From CAVVIG01 sp050249955 (lineage in GTDB: Bacteria; Acidobacteriota; Vicinamibacteria; Vicinamibacterales; CAVVIG01): a DNA stretch of 64,000 nucleotides. A program made the translations under genes and the position numbers. Where the stretch lies: the NCBI GenBank assembly GCA_050249955.1, contig JBFWPN010000009.1, forward strand, positions 181,179 to 245,178, read 5' to 3'. A model generated the notes under the pieces. That model saw only the letters and a list, made by a program, of their open reading frames with translations. It was not told the DNA's origin and searched no databases. Of this stretch, positions 9,055-17,954 are shown in pieces (positions within the stretch are counted from its first letter, which is position 1; each line of letters opens with the position of its first letter).

Positions 9055-9785
9055 TTGCCATCGAGGGACTTCGCAAGTCGTTCGGGCACGTCGAGGCCGT
9101 GCGCGATGTCACCTTCGGCGCCACCGACGGCACCGTGGTCGGGCTGCTGGGCCACAACGGCGCGGGGAAGACGACCACGCTGCGGATGTTGTCGGGGCTG
9201 ATGGCACCGGACGCCGGTCGCATTCGCGTCGACGGCGCCGACGTGGTGGCCGATCCGATCGGGGCGCAGCGTGCGATGGGCCTGCTGCCCGACTCGCGCG
9301 GGCTCTACCCGAGGCTCACGCCGAGGGAGCACATCCGCTACTTCGGCGAGCTGCACGGGCTCGGTGCCGCGGAGATCCGCGAGCGGACGGCGGCCCTGCT
9401 GCACCGCCTGGGCCTCGAGGCACTGGCGGACCGACGGGTGGTGGGGTTCTCGCAGGGGGAGCGGACGAAGGTGGCCCTGGCCCGTGCGCTCGTGCACGCC
9501 CCGCGCAACGTGATTCTCGATGAGCCGACCAACGGACTCGACGTGATGAGCACGCGTGCGATGCGTACCCTGATTCGAGGGTTGCGGCAGGACGGCTGCT
9601 GTGTGGTGTTCTCGAGCCACATCATGCAGGAGGTGTCGGCGCTCTGCGATCGGATTGTCGTCATCGCCCAGGGAACGGTGGTGGCCGACGGGACGCCTGA
9701 CGATCTGCGGGCGCAGACCGGCCTGGACGACCTCGAGGATGCGTTCGTCGCGCTGTCGGGGCTCGAGGTGGAGACGGAGGAGTGA
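9051..9785 (+). CDS. ABC transporter ATP-binding protein (NatA/ABC-2 type)
   Basis: 244 residues from the ATG at 9051, which overlaps the previous stop. Walker A is GHNGAGKTT, the Q-loop region is LLPDSRGLYPRLT, the signature is FSQGERTKVALARAL (SQGER in place of the usual LSGGQ), Walker B is NVILDEPTNGLD, and the switch His is in FSSHIMQE. It drives the permease encoded next. The domain order and pairing resemble NatAB-type exporters, but the cargo is unknown. The changed signature (FSQGE) is seen in a subset of ABC-2 systems. Confidence 0.92.
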   Translation: MIAIEGLRKSFGHVEAVRDVTFGATDGTVVGLLGHNGAGKTTTLRMLSGLMAPDAGRIRVDGADVVADPIGAQRAMGLLPDSRGLYPRLTPREHIRYFGELHGLGAAEIRERTAALLHRLGLEALADRRVVGFSQGERTKVALARALVHAPRNVILDEPTNGLDVMSTRAMRTLIRGLRQDGCCVVFSSHIMQEVSALCDRIVVIAQGTVVADGTPDDLRAQTGLDDLEDAFVALSGLEVETEE

Positions 9786-10963
9786 TGCGCGGCCTGCGCC
9801 TCGTGCTCACGGTGTTCCGCAAGGAACTGGTGGACGGCGCCCGCGACCGGCGGTCCATCTCGTCGCTGGCGTTCTCCGCCATCATCTCGCCGCTGCTGTT
9901 CGGGCTGATGTTCACGGTGGCGGCCGAACGCCGCAGGGGGGGCGACGAGGTGCGGCTGCCCGTGGAGGGCGTGCAGCATGCGCCAGCGTTCGTGGCGTGG
10001 CTGCGGCAGCAGAGCGGCATTACCGTGGTGCCGGCGCCACCCGATGCCGAGCAGGCGGTGGCGAGCCGGGCCGAGGACGTCGTGCTCGTGATCGGCGAGG
10101 ACTTCGCGAAGAACATGGCGCGTGCGGTGCCGGCGCCGGTGAAGCTCGTGAGCGACGTGACCAGCGACAGCGCACGGCCGAAGGTGGCGCGTGTCCGCAG
10201 CCTGGTCTCCACCTACTCGAGCCTGACCGGCGGGCTGCGGCTCATTGCACGCGGGGTGGCTCCCTCGGTGGCGAGTGCGGTCCGGATCGAAGAGGTCGAG
10301 GTGTCGAGCTCGCAGGAGCGCCTGGCGACGCAGCTGAGCATCCTGCCGCTGCTGCTCGTCATCGCGGCACTGACCGGCGGCATGCAGCTCGCCATCGACT
10401 CGACGGCGGGCGAGCGCGAGCGTGGGTCGCTGGAGCCGCTGCTCCTCAACCCGGTTCCGCGCACGGCGCTCGCCACGGGGAAGTGGCTGGCCGCCTCGGT
10501 GTTCGGCTGTGGCGCGGTCCTCTTCTCGATGGTACTGACGATGAGCGTGATGCGGCGCGTGCCGTGGCACGACCTCGGGATCCGCTTCCGGGTGACCGAC
10601 GGCGAGCTGCTCAGCCTCCTGGCGATCATCCTGCCGCTTGCGCTGTTCCTGAGTGCCGTCGTCATGTTCGCGTCCACGTTCGCGCGCTCGTTCAAGGAGG
10701 CGCAGACCTACCTCGGCATCCTGATGCTCATTCCCATGCTGCCCGGGCTCGTGTCGACGATCTATCCGCTGTCCGGCCGCCCATGGCTGGCGCCGGTGCC
10801 GGTGCTCGGCCAATACGCCCTCGCGGCCGACGTGCTCGGTGGAAACCCACCGGCGATTGCCTTCTACGTCCTCGCCGGCGTGTCGGTACTGGTGTGTGCC
10901 GGGGCGCTCGTGGTGCTCACCGCAACACTGCTGCGGCGCGAGGCGATCGTCTTCGGCCGGTAG
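9785..10963 (+). CDS. ABC-2 type transporter permease (NatB-like)
   Basis: About 392 residues. One transmembrane segment lies near the N-terminus (SISSLAFSAIISPLLFGLMF), then a large extracytoplasmic domain to about residue 180, then about five more membrane segments. The blocks TAGERERGSLEPLLLNPVPR and LALFLSAVVMFASTFARSFKEAQTYLG are typical of NatB/ABC-2 permeases. I choose the ATG at 9785 (GGAGG 4 nt upstream); a GTG at 9782 sits only 1 nt from the ribosome-binding site. Together with the ATPase it should form a 2+2 exporter in the inner membrane. The substrate is unknown. Confidence 0.9.
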   Translation: MRGLRLVLTVFRKELVDGARDRRSISSLAFSAIISPLLFGLMFTVAAERRRGGDEVRLPVEGVQHAPAFVAWLRQQSGITVVPAPPDAEQAVASRAEDVVLVIGEDFAKNMARAVPAPVKLVSDVTSDSARPKVARVRSLVSTYSSLTGGLRLIARGVAPSVASAVRIEEVEVSSSQERLATQLSILPLLLVIAALTGGMQLAIDSTAGERERGSLEPLLLNPVPRTALATGKWLAASVFGCGAVLFSMVLTMSVMRRVPWHDLGIRFRVTDGELLSLLAIILPLALFLSAVVMFASTFARSFKEAQTYLGILMLIPMLPGLVSTIYPLSGRPWLAPVPVLGQYALAADVLGGNPPAIAFYVLAGVSVLVCAGALVVLTATLLRREAIVFGR

Positions 10964-11095
10964 CCCGCCCCGCCCGGCTCACGCCGGCCACGACGGACCG
11001 TCACGAACGCGCGAGCTCACCGATTCGCCGAATCACCAGGAATCCCCGGGCACGGCAGCCGTTGTGCAGGAGATGCGGCTGAAGCCCATGCAGGT

Positions 11096-11109
11096 GCCGG
11101 AAATCCGGC
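11096..11109 (+). promoter_or_regulatory. hairpin in the leader of the 638-residue protein gene
   Basis: GCCGG-AAAT-CCGGC forms a short hairpin that extends to a 7-bp stem with one wobble pair. It lies 13 nt before the ATG at 11123, in a 159-bp gap without other genes. No Shine-Dalgarno site is visible, so the hairpin may affect initiation. This is a weak prediction. Confidence 0.3.
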
Positions 11110-11122
11110 GCGGTGCACTCCC

Positions 11123-13039
11123 ATGGCCAGCAAGGCCCGCATTGTGGAGCAGCTCGGTGAACGTGCGCTGCTCCTGCCCAGCGCCATCAACGACGCGCTG
11201 GCGGCGAACGACCGGCTCAAGTTCTACCTGACCCTGCTGCAGGGGGCTCGCTCCCACGCCCTGCAGCCCCGGCAGCCATCGCCAGACCTGCGGGTCGAAC
11301 GCGAGAACAGCGGTGTCGCGGACAGCGCGCTCGACGACGTGCCGGGTGCCAGTGCAGTCACGGGAGCCGGGCTGCTGTCGGTGCCGGGCGCCGGGCGCAT
11401 CGGCCACGCCATCCTCGACGACCTCGACCTGATGCTGCGGCCGATCGAGGCTGCGCCGGGAAAGGGCGTGGCGGCGCTCGCGCTGCGTGCGCGGTTGGCC
11501 GTCCTCGCGGAACCCATCGGTCGCTGGGGAGACGATGTCCTGCAGCTCTCCGAGGTGGAGACGCTCACGCGCGTCGGCGCCGGCAGCGACACGGTCCACC
11601 AGCTGGTGATGGACCTGCACCGTGAGCTGATCGCCCTGCAGGTGGTGATCGCCAGCGAGGCGATCGACGGAGCGGTGGTGTACGGCCTCGACGAGTGCGA
11701 TCGACCGCTCGTGGGCGCGTTCATGTCCGGCGTGAACCAGACCGCGGCGCTGAAGCTGGATCATCCAGGGCTTGGCACCACGGCGACCCGGACTGGCGGC
11801 CGGCTTGTCATCCAGAACGACATCGGCACGACCGATGCCCACGTGCTGGTCGTCAGCGTGTCCGGCCTGTCGGCGACGGTCACCTACGCCGACGTCCACC
11901 GTTCGCGCGAGCAGTTCTTTCGAGACCTGATGGAGCCATGGAACGTCGCGTGGAGCGGAGGCCCCGCCGCGCCCGATGCCGACACCCACCTGATCGTCGG
12001 TCGCCATGAAGCCACCGACGGGGCCACGCTCGAGCGCTATCTGACCCACCTTGGCTCGCGGCTCGTCTTCCTGATCGACTGGAACAAGGCCAAGAAGGCG
12101 CTCGCACGCTTCATGACGCGCGACGCGGCGGTGGGCGTCCTCCGCTGGGCGGCCGAAGCCGGCGTCGGTCATCGCGCCTTCCTGGAGGCTGGCGAGCCGG
12201 CGCTGCGCAGCGTGCTCGAGCGCTGCAGTCACCCCCAGCTGAAGTTCGGCATGCAGCTGGACGAAGCCATTGGCAGCGAGACGGCGTCGGCCTTCTTCAG
12301 ATCGGTGCTGCGCATTGCCTCGGAGGGGGTGGTCGCCGGTCGGTCACGCCAGCTGATTGCCGACGAGATCGAGGCCGAACTGCTGTTCCACCTGGGCACG
12401 CCGTCGCGCGAGACGCTGACGGTCGCTGGCGAGCATGCAGCGCTGATGGTGGCCATGGCCGATCGCATCAGGCGCGTGCTGCTCCGCACCGCGGGACCGC
12501 GTGCCGGCGACGAGGCCACGCGCGCGGCCACCCTCGTCGGGGCGTGGGAGCGCCGGGCCGACGAACTCGCGCGCCGCCACCGGCAGTCCAGGCCGGGCGC
12601 CATGCCCGATGGGCTCGTGGCCGAAGCGGACGGTGCGGCCGACGCGCTCGAGCAGGCGGCCTTCCTGCTGGGGCTGGCGTCGAGTCGGGGCGTGCCTGCC
12701 GTGGCAGCCTCGCTCGTGACGCTCGGCGAGATGGCCTGTGCCGGCACGCGCGAGTACGTCCGGTGCATCGAGCACGCGAGGGACCTGCCGAACGCTCCGC
12801 GCCGCGACGGCATCGACAACGTGCTGGTGGCTGTCAACCGGCTGCTCCAGATCGTGGAGGAGACCCGCGATGCCGAGCGGGCCGTGGAGGCGCGGCTCGT
12901 CCAGGAGTGCGCGGACTTCCGTGAGCTGCACGTGCTCTCGCGCGCCGCCCGCGCGCTCTCGGCGGCGGTCGACGGCTTGCGGGGGTGCGGCCTGGTCGTG
13001 CGCGACCTGGTCTTCAGTGATTCGGTGGTGCCGCGATGA
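11123..13039 (+). CDS. 638-residue cytoplasmic protein coupled to a PPDK-like protein
   Basis: I do not recognise a named family. The N-terminal segment (LLLPSAINDALAANDRLKFYLTLLQ) is followed by a mixed alpha/beta middle part with strands such as RLVIQNDIGTTDAHVLVVSV and the block RLVFLIDWNKAKKALARF. From about residue 390 to the end the chain looks almost entirely helical (EIEAELLFHLG, RADELARRHRQ, LEQAAFLLGLASS, VNRLLQIVEETRDAERAVEARL), faintly like PhoU/DUF47-type bundles. There is no signal peptide or membrane segment. Its stop overlaps the start of the PPDK-like gene by 4 nt (ATGA), so the two are translated in coupling and probably act together, perhaps as phosphoryl acceptor or regulator. 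That role is inference. Confidence 0.7.
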   Translation: MASKARIVEQLGERALLLPSAINDALAANDRLKFYLTLLQGARSHALQPRQPSPDLRVERENSGVADSALDDVPGASAVTGAGLLSVPGAGRIGHAILDDLDLMLRPIEAAPGKGVAALALRARLAVLAEPIGRWGDDVLQLSEVETLTRVGAGSDTVHQLVMDLHRELIALQVVIASEAIDGAVVYGLDECDRPLVGAFMSGVNQTAALKLDHPGLGTTATRTGGRLVIQNDIGTTDAHVLVVSVSGLSATVTYADVHRSREQFFRDLMEPWNVAWSGGPAAPDADTHLIVGRHEATDGATLERYLTHLGSRLVFLIDWNKAKKALARFMTRDAAVGVLRWAAEAGVGHRAFLEAGEPALRSVLERCSHPQLKFGMQLDEAIGSETASAFFRSVLRIASEGVVAGRSRQLIADEIEAELLFHLGTPSRETLTVAGEHAALMVAMADRIRRVLLRTAGPRAGDEATRAATLVGAWERRADELARRHRQSRPGAMPDGLVAEADGAADALEQAAFLLGLASSRGVPAVAASLVTLGEMACAGTREYVRCIEHARDLPNAPRRDGIDNVLVAVNRLLQIVEETRDAERAVEARLVQECADFRELHVLSRAARALSAAVDGLRGCGLVVRDLVFSDSVVPR

Positions 13040-14622
13040 CCGGCGTCCACACGATTGGCATCTCGCGCCCCGCATCGCCGCCAACAGCACGGATGGTCGG
13101 CAACAAGGCGGCGAACCTGGCGCGCCTCGCGTCACTCGGCCTTCGCGTGCCGCCCGCCATTGCCCTCGAGACGTCGGTCTGTCGCGAGTACGTGGCGCTC
13201 GGTCGGCTCCCGGCCGACTTCGCCGCGCAACTCGGCGACGGCCTGCGCGAACTCGAGCGGGCGACGGGGCTCGGCCTCGGCGGGCGTTGTCCGCTCGTAC
13301 TGTCGATCCGATCCAGTCCGGCGGTGTCGATGCCCGGCATGCTCGAGACGGTGCTCGACGTGGGACTGACCGAAGCGACGGTCCAGGGGCTCATCCGCCG
13401 CACGGGCGATCACTGGCTGGCCTGGGACGCGTATCGCCGCCTCGTCCGGTCCTTCGGCACCGTGGTCTGCGCCGTCCCGGACGAGGTGTTCGACAGTGTC
13501 GAACACCAGCATCTCGGGCAGTCGTCCGCGCGCGAGCTGGGGGAACTCGACCCGCTGGCCATGCGCGACGTTGCACGCGCGCAGGCGTCCGTGCTGCAGG
13601 CCCGGACACCGCGCGGCCTGCCGCCCGATCCCACCGAACAGGTGCTGATGGCGGTCGAGGCGGTGCTCCGCTCGTGGAGCGCGCCGCGTGCCGCCGCCTA
13701 CCGCCGCATGAACGGCATCGACGATGACGCGGGGACCGGCGTGCTGATCCAGGCGATGGTGTTCGGCAACGCCGGGCCGCGGTCCGGCTCTGGCGTCGGC
13801 TTCACCAGGAACCCGGCCACGGGCGGCGACGAACTCTACGTGGACTTCGCCTTCAACGCGCAGGGCGAGGACATCGTGGCCGGCCGCCACGTCGTGGTGG
13901 ACAGCGCCATGCTGCCGGGCGTGCTGCCGGGCATCCACCGTGAGCTGGTGGAGGCCCGGGCGCTGCTCGAGCGCGAGTTCCTGGACATGCAGGACTTCGA
14001 GTTCACCGTCGAGGACGGCCTGCTCTACTTCCTGCAGACACGCGACGCGAAGCGCACGCCGTGGGCGGCCCTGCGTGTGGCGGTCGACCTGGTGCACGCG
14101 GGTCTCCTCGACACCGAAACAGCGATGACGCGGCTGCTCGCCTACGACCTGTCTGCCATCGAGCGGAAAGTGGCCAGGCCGGGCGTTGGCCAGCGTTGCC
14201 TCGCGCACGGCGTCCCGGCGTCGCCCGGCACGGTGACCGGCGCCATCAGCCTGGCCCGCGACCTGCCCGGTCGCGCGAACGATCCGCCTGCGATTCTCGT
14301 GCGCCACGACCTGGCGACCGACGACATTCGCGCGCTCTCCGCTGCCGGCGCGCTGCTGACCGCGGTGGGCAGCCGGACATCGCACGCCGCCGTGGTGGCC
14401 CGCCAGCTCAACCGACCGTGCGTGGTGGGGTGTACGGACCTGGTGGTGGACGAGGCGGCACGCACCTGCGTGCTGGGTGGCACCCTGCTCCACGATGGTG
14501 ACAGCGTCACCCTCGACGGCGACTCCGGTGCCGTGTACCTGGGTGCGGTGCCCGTCGTCACCGAGCGTCCTGATGCGTTGCTGGAGACCGTCAGGCGCTG
14601 GGAGATCGTCGCCGCCGGATGA
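13036..14622 (+). CDS. PPDK-like protein without the PEP-binding barrel
   Basis: 528 residues against roughly 880 for pyruvate phosphate dikinase. The N-terminal ATP-grasp part is clearly PPDK: VGNKAANLARLASLGLRVPP, SIRSSPAVSMPGMLETVLDVG (89-110), QAMVFGNAGPRSGSGVGFTRNPATG (239-263), NAQGEDIVAG and MQDFEFTVEDGLLYFLQTRD. The swivelling phosphohistidine domain follows (GVPASPGTVTGAI) with His450 in SRTSHAAVVAR. The protein ends right after this domain, so the C-terminal PEP/pyruvate TIM barrel is absent and no fragment of it follows in the 178-bp gap. It could autophosphorylate His450 from ATP but needs another acceptor. The coupled upstream protein is the obvious candidate partner. A simple recent truncation seems less likely because the end is clean and the gene is coupled. 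Confidence 0.85.
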   Translation: MTGVHTIGISRPASPPTARMVGNKAANLARLASLGLRVPPAIALETSVCREYVALGRLPADFAAQLGDGLRELERATGLGLGGRCPLVLSIRSSPAVSMPGMLETVLDVGLTEATVQGLIRRTGDHWLAWDAYRRLVRSFGTVVCAVPDEVFDSVEHQHLGQSSARELGELDPLAMRDVARAQASVLQARTPRGLPPDPTEQVLMAVEAVLRSWSAPRAAAYRRMNGIDDDAGTGVLIQAMVFGNAGPRSGSGVGFTRNPATGGDELYVDFAFNAQGEDIVAGRHVVVDSAMLPGVLPGIHRELVEARALLEREFLDMQDFEFTVEDGLLYFLQTRDAKRTPWAALRVAVDLVHAGLLDTETAMTRLLAYDLSAIERKVARPGVGQRCLAHGVPASPGTVTGAISLARDLPGRANDPPAILVRHDLATDDIRALSAAGALLTAVGSRTSHAAVVARQLNRPCVVGCTDLVVDEAARTCVLGGTLLHDGDSVTLDGDSGAVYLGAVPVVTERPDALLETVRRWEIVAAG

Positions 14623-14800
14623 CGAGCTTCCGGCAGGTGCCGTGGATCTGTCAGGGCGCCGGCGCGGCGCCGAGCCGGCGCGAAGGCAAGCCGCCCTCAC
14701 GCAGCAGGATGGGCGGAACGAGAGAGAGGGATCGGCTGGCGCCGGAATTGCGGCCGGTCACGATGGTCTCCCGAATTCGCCGCCAATCCGGAGTACGACC

Positions 14801-16060
14801 ATGCGAGTACCCGCGTTGTTGTTCGCCGTCGCCTGGCTGGGCGCGGTGCCTGCCGGGGCGCAGGTCGTCACGTCACACGCCACCCTGCCGGTGGCATCGG
14901 CGCCCGAGGCTCCGCAGGCGCTGTTCGCCGAGCCCGTGCTGTTGCGCAGGGGCGTGAACCTGCTCGCGCCCTACCTCGCCTCGAGCGGCACCCAGCGTCC
15001 CACCGGGTTCTACCCGAAGGTGGGCGACATGATCACGGGCGCGGGCTGGATTGCCGCCGGACCGGGCTATCGGCGGTGGTTCGGGTCGCGCGCCTTCGTC
15101 GATGCGTCGGCGGCCGTCTCGTGGCGCACCTACAAGGGGGCCGGGGTCACCTTCGAGGTTCCGCGGCTGTTCAACGGGTACGTGTCGATCGGGTCCGAAC
15201 TGCAGTGGAGCGACATGACCCAGGTGCACTACTTCGGGTTGGGCCAGGTACTGCCGGCGGTCGACAGCCAGTATCGGCTCACGACGACCGACACAGTGGG
15301 CTACGCCCGGGCGCGGCTCACGCCCTGGATGACGCTGACCGGGAACGCCGGGTGGCTGGCCAGGCCGGCGCTCTCGTCGCCGACCGGCTGGTTCCTCTCC
15401 GACTATCCCGACACGCGCGAGGTGTTCCCGACCGACCCGGGCGCGGCGGTGCAGCCGCCGAGCTACCTCCACGGAGAATTCGCGTTGACGCTGGACATCC
15501 GCGACTTCCCCGGCTATCCGACCAGGGGTGGTGTCCTGCGCACGTCGTGGACCACGTTTGCCGACCGCGAGCACGATGCCTACAGCTTCCAGCGCTACGA
15601 GGTGGAGGGAGCAGGGTTCGCGCCGGTGGTGCCAGGCCGCCTTGGGTTTGCCCTGCATGGGTGGGGCGTGTTCAGCGACATCGCGCCCGGTCATGCCGTG
15701 CCGTTCTACATGCTGCCGAGCCTCGGCGGTGGCAACACGCTGCGGGGCGAGCGGAACTACCGCTTCCACGATCGCGACCTGCTGCTGGTGAGCCTCGAGT
15801 CGCGGATTGGGGTGATGGAGCACCTCGATGCGGCGCTGTTCGTCGATGCCGGCAGTGTGGCGGCCGCTCCGCGCCGCCTGAACCTGGGCACCCGGTCGTG
15901 GGGCGCGGGCGTGCGGGTGCACACGCGCAGCTCGACGCTCGCGCGGCTCGACGTGGCGCATGGCCGTGAGCTGGGCTGGAGCGTGGTGTTCAAGCTCCAC
16001 GACCCGTTCCGGATGGGACGCATGGCCCGCCAGACGGCGTCGGTGCCGTTCGTGCCCTGA
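14801..16060 (+). CDS. BamA/TamA-like outer-membrane beta-barrel protein
   Basis: 419 residues from the ATG at 14801 (GGAG 7 nt upstream) with signal peptide LLFAVAWLGAVPAGAQ. The C-terminal half matches the surface-antigen barrel of Omp85 proteins: LPSLGGGNTLRGERNYRFHDRD (residues ~305-325; the RGE block corresponds to the conserved (V/I)RGF/Y-type motif of loop 6), then ESRIGVMEHLDAALFVDAGSV. There are no obvious POTRA repeats, and the N-terminal segment is too short to hold several. It is probably a secretion or pore barrel rather than the essential BamA. It opens a five-gene operon with gaps of 21, 19 and 21 nt and a final overlap. Confidence 0.82.
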   Translation: MRVPALLFAVAWLGAVPAGAQVVTSHATLPVASAPEAPQALFAEPVLLRRGVNLLAPYLASSGTQRPTGFYPKVGDMITGAGWIAAGPGYRRWFGSRAFVDASAAVSWRTYKGAGVTFEVPRLFNGYVSIGSELQWSDMTQVHYFGLGQVLPAVDSQYRLTTTDTVGYARARLTPWMTLTGNAGWLARPALSSPTGWFLSDYPDTREVFPTDPGAAVQPPSYLHGEFALTLDIRDFPGYPTRGGVLRTSWTTFADREHDAYSFQRYEVEGAGFAPVVPGRLGFALHGWGVFSDIAPGHAVPFYMLPSLGGGNTLRGERNYRFHDRDLLLVSLESRIGVMEHLDAALFVDAGSVAAAPRRLNLGTRSWGAGVRVHTRSSTLARLDVAHGRELGWSVVFKLHDPFRMGRMARQTASVPFVP

Positions 16061-16081
16061 CCGCGGCGAAAGGATGAACCC

Positions 16082-17056
16082 ATGGCTCACCGTGTCCTGC
16101 TCAGCGTGATGGGACCCCTGGTGCTGGCCACCTACATGCCGACGTGCCACACGCCGGTCGTGCACCCGGGAGAGCCTGACGCCTGGCAGGACCGCATGTC
16201 GGAACTGTGGGTGCAGCCGTCGAACCTGCAGGAACGCGACCTGCTGCGCGGTCGCTGGGGCGAGGAACATGCACCCGACCCCGGCGGACGCTACCGCTTC
16301 GTCGCGCCGAAGCTGTCAGGCTCGAACCCGGGCGTCGTGGTGCGCGATGCGGAAGGCCGCAAGTGGAACGTGAAGCAGCCCCATCCGGACCGGGGTGAGG
16401 AGGGGCGCACGGAAGTCACACTGGCCCGCGTGCTGGAGGCTGTGGGGTATCACCAGCCGCCGGTCTATTACCTGCCGTCGTTCAGGCTCCTGGGTGACGG
16501 TCCGCCCCGCACCGTGGACGGCGGCCGGTTCAGGCTGAACCTGAAGGCGCTCGACGCCGGGGAGACCTGGTCATGGCACGAGAACCCGTTCGTGGGGTCG
16601 CGGCCGTACCAGGGGCTGCTGGTCATCCTGATGCTGTTCAACAGCTCGGACCTGAAGGACAGCAACAACATCCTGTATCGCTACACTCCGGCCGGCGGGC
16701 GTCCCGAGACCTGGTATGTGGTGCGCGACCTCGGGATGGCGCTGGGCGAGACCGGACGGATTGGTCCCGCGCGCGGCGACATCCGTGCGTTCGAGCGGAC
16801 CCGGTTCGTCCTCGGGGTGGAGCAGGGGTTCGTGCGATTCGGTTATCACGGCTTCCACCAGGAACTCGTCACCGGGCGTGTGACACCCGGCGACGTCCGC
16901 TGGGCCTGCGACCTGCTCGGCGGCCTCTCGGATCGGCAGTGGCGCGATGCATTCGCGGCAGGCGGGTTCGAGCCGCCGGTGGCCACACGGTTCATCACCC
17001 GCCTGCAGCAGCGGATCGAGGCCGGCCGAGCCGTCGGCGCTGTTGGCGACCAGTAG
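16082..17056 (+). CDS. exported protein with kinase-fold-like motifs
   Basis: 324 residues with a hydrophobic N-terminus (LLSVMGPLVLATYMPTC) that may be a signal or a weak lipobox. Seen in order: Lys98 in KWNVKQ, Glu111 in RTEVTLARVLEAVG, an Asn/Asp-rich block LMLFNSSDLKDSNNILY with D190xK192DxxN196, and D216LG in WYVVRDLGMALG. This order (Lys strand, helix Glu, catalytic D...N loop, metal-binding DxG) is what protein-kinase-like folds such as HipA, Fam20 and lipid kinases show. Kinase activity is an inference from these motifs. A phosphatase is encoded next. It should act in the periplasm or at the outer surface, where ATP supply is a question. AAAGGA lies upstream of the ATG. Confidence 0.65.
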   Translation: MAHRVLLSVMGPLVLATYMPTCHTPVVHPGEPDAWQDRMSELWVQPSNLQERDLLRGRWGEEHAPDPGGRYRFVAPKLSGSNPGVVVRDAEGRKWNVKQPHPDRGEEGRTEVTLARVLEAVGYHQPPVYYLPSFRLLGDGPPRTVDGGRFRLNLKALDAGETWSWHENPFVGSRPYQGLLVILMLFNSSDLKDSNNILYRYTPAGGRPETWYVVRDLGMALGETGRIGPARGDIRAFERTRFVLGVEQGFVRFGYHGFHQELVTGRVTPGDVRWACDLLGGLSDRQWRDAFAAGGFEPPVATRFITRLQQRIEAGRAVGAVGDQ

Positions 17057-17075
17057 GCAGGGAAGGAGGCGCTCC

Positions 17076-17933
17076 GTGCCACGTCTTGTGGGTGTGCTGT
17101 TCGCGCTGCTCATCGCGACGGGGCCGGTCGTGTCACCGGCGACGTCCCAGCTCGCGAGCGGCCCGACCGGTTCGCTGAAGCTTGCGGTGATCGGCGACAA
17201 CGGCACCGGTGAGCCGCCGCAGTACGACATCGGCCGGCAGATGGCCGCTGCCCGGGGCCGCTTCCCGTTCGAGGCCGTGCTCATGCTGGGCGACAACATG
17301 TACGGCTCGCAGCGCCCGCAGGACTTCATCGTGAAGTTCGAGCGGCCCTACGCCGCGTTGCTCGCGGCCGGTGTCACGTTCCACGCCACGCTGGGCAACC
17401 ACGATCGCCCCGAGAACCGCCACTACGCCCCGTTCAACATGGGCGGCCAGCGGTACTACACGTGGACGCGGCGCGGTGTGCGGTTCGTGGTGCTCGACAC
17501 CAACATCATGGAGGCCACGCAGGTGAAGTGGGCGGCTGCCACGCTGCAGGCCGCCACCGAGCCGTGGAAGATCTGCTACTTCCACCACCCGCTCTACTCG
17601 GACGCCGGGCGTCACGGGTCGAACGTCGATCTCCGCGTGCTGATGGAGCCCCTGCTGGTCGCGGGCGGCGTTCAGGTTGTGCTGTCCGGGCACGAGCACG
17701 TCTACGAACGCCTGAAGCCGCAGAAGGGGATCACGTACTTCGTCGCCGGGTCGAGCGGACAGCTCCGGAAGGGCGATCTGCCACCTGCGGCACCGGACAT
17801 GGCGGCCGGGTTCGATCAGGATCGCGCCTTCATGCTGGTGGAGATCACCGGCACCGCGTTCAGCTTCGAGGTCATTTCGCGAACGGGCAACACGGTCGAC
17901 TCCGGGGTGATCCGCCGGGCGGGCACGACGTAG
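17076..17933 (+). CDS. exported purple-acid-phosphatase-like metallophosphoesterase
   Basis: 285 residues. I choose GTG at 17076 because AGGAGG lies 6 nt upstream and the product then starts with a signal peptide (VGVLFALLIATGPVVSPATS). The calcineurin-like metal motifs are complete: VIGDNG, LMLGDNMYG, ATLGNHDR, CYFHHPLYS and LSGHEHVYER. The layout resembles tartrate-resistant (type 5) acid phosphatases. It would remove phosphate from a protein or small molecule outside the cytoplasm. Directly preceded by the kinase-like gene, it could be the opposing activity. Nothing in the sequence fixes the substrate. Confidence 0.88.
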   Translation: MPRLVGVLFALLIATGPVVSPATSQLASGPTGSLKLAVIGDNGTGEPPQYDIGRQMAAARGRFPFEAVLMLGDNMYGSQRPQDFIVKFERPYAALLAAGVTFHATLGNHDRPENRHYAPFNMGGQRYYTWTRRGVRFVVLDTNIMEATQVKWAAATLQAATEPWKICYFHHPLYSDAGRHGSNVDLRVLMEPLLVAGGVQVVLSGHEHVYERLKPQKGITYFVAGSSGQLRKGDLPPAAPDMAAGFDQDRAFMLVEITGTAFSFEVISRTGNTVDSGVIRRAGTT

Positions 17934-17954
17934 CGGCCGGGAGGGAGCAGGGTC

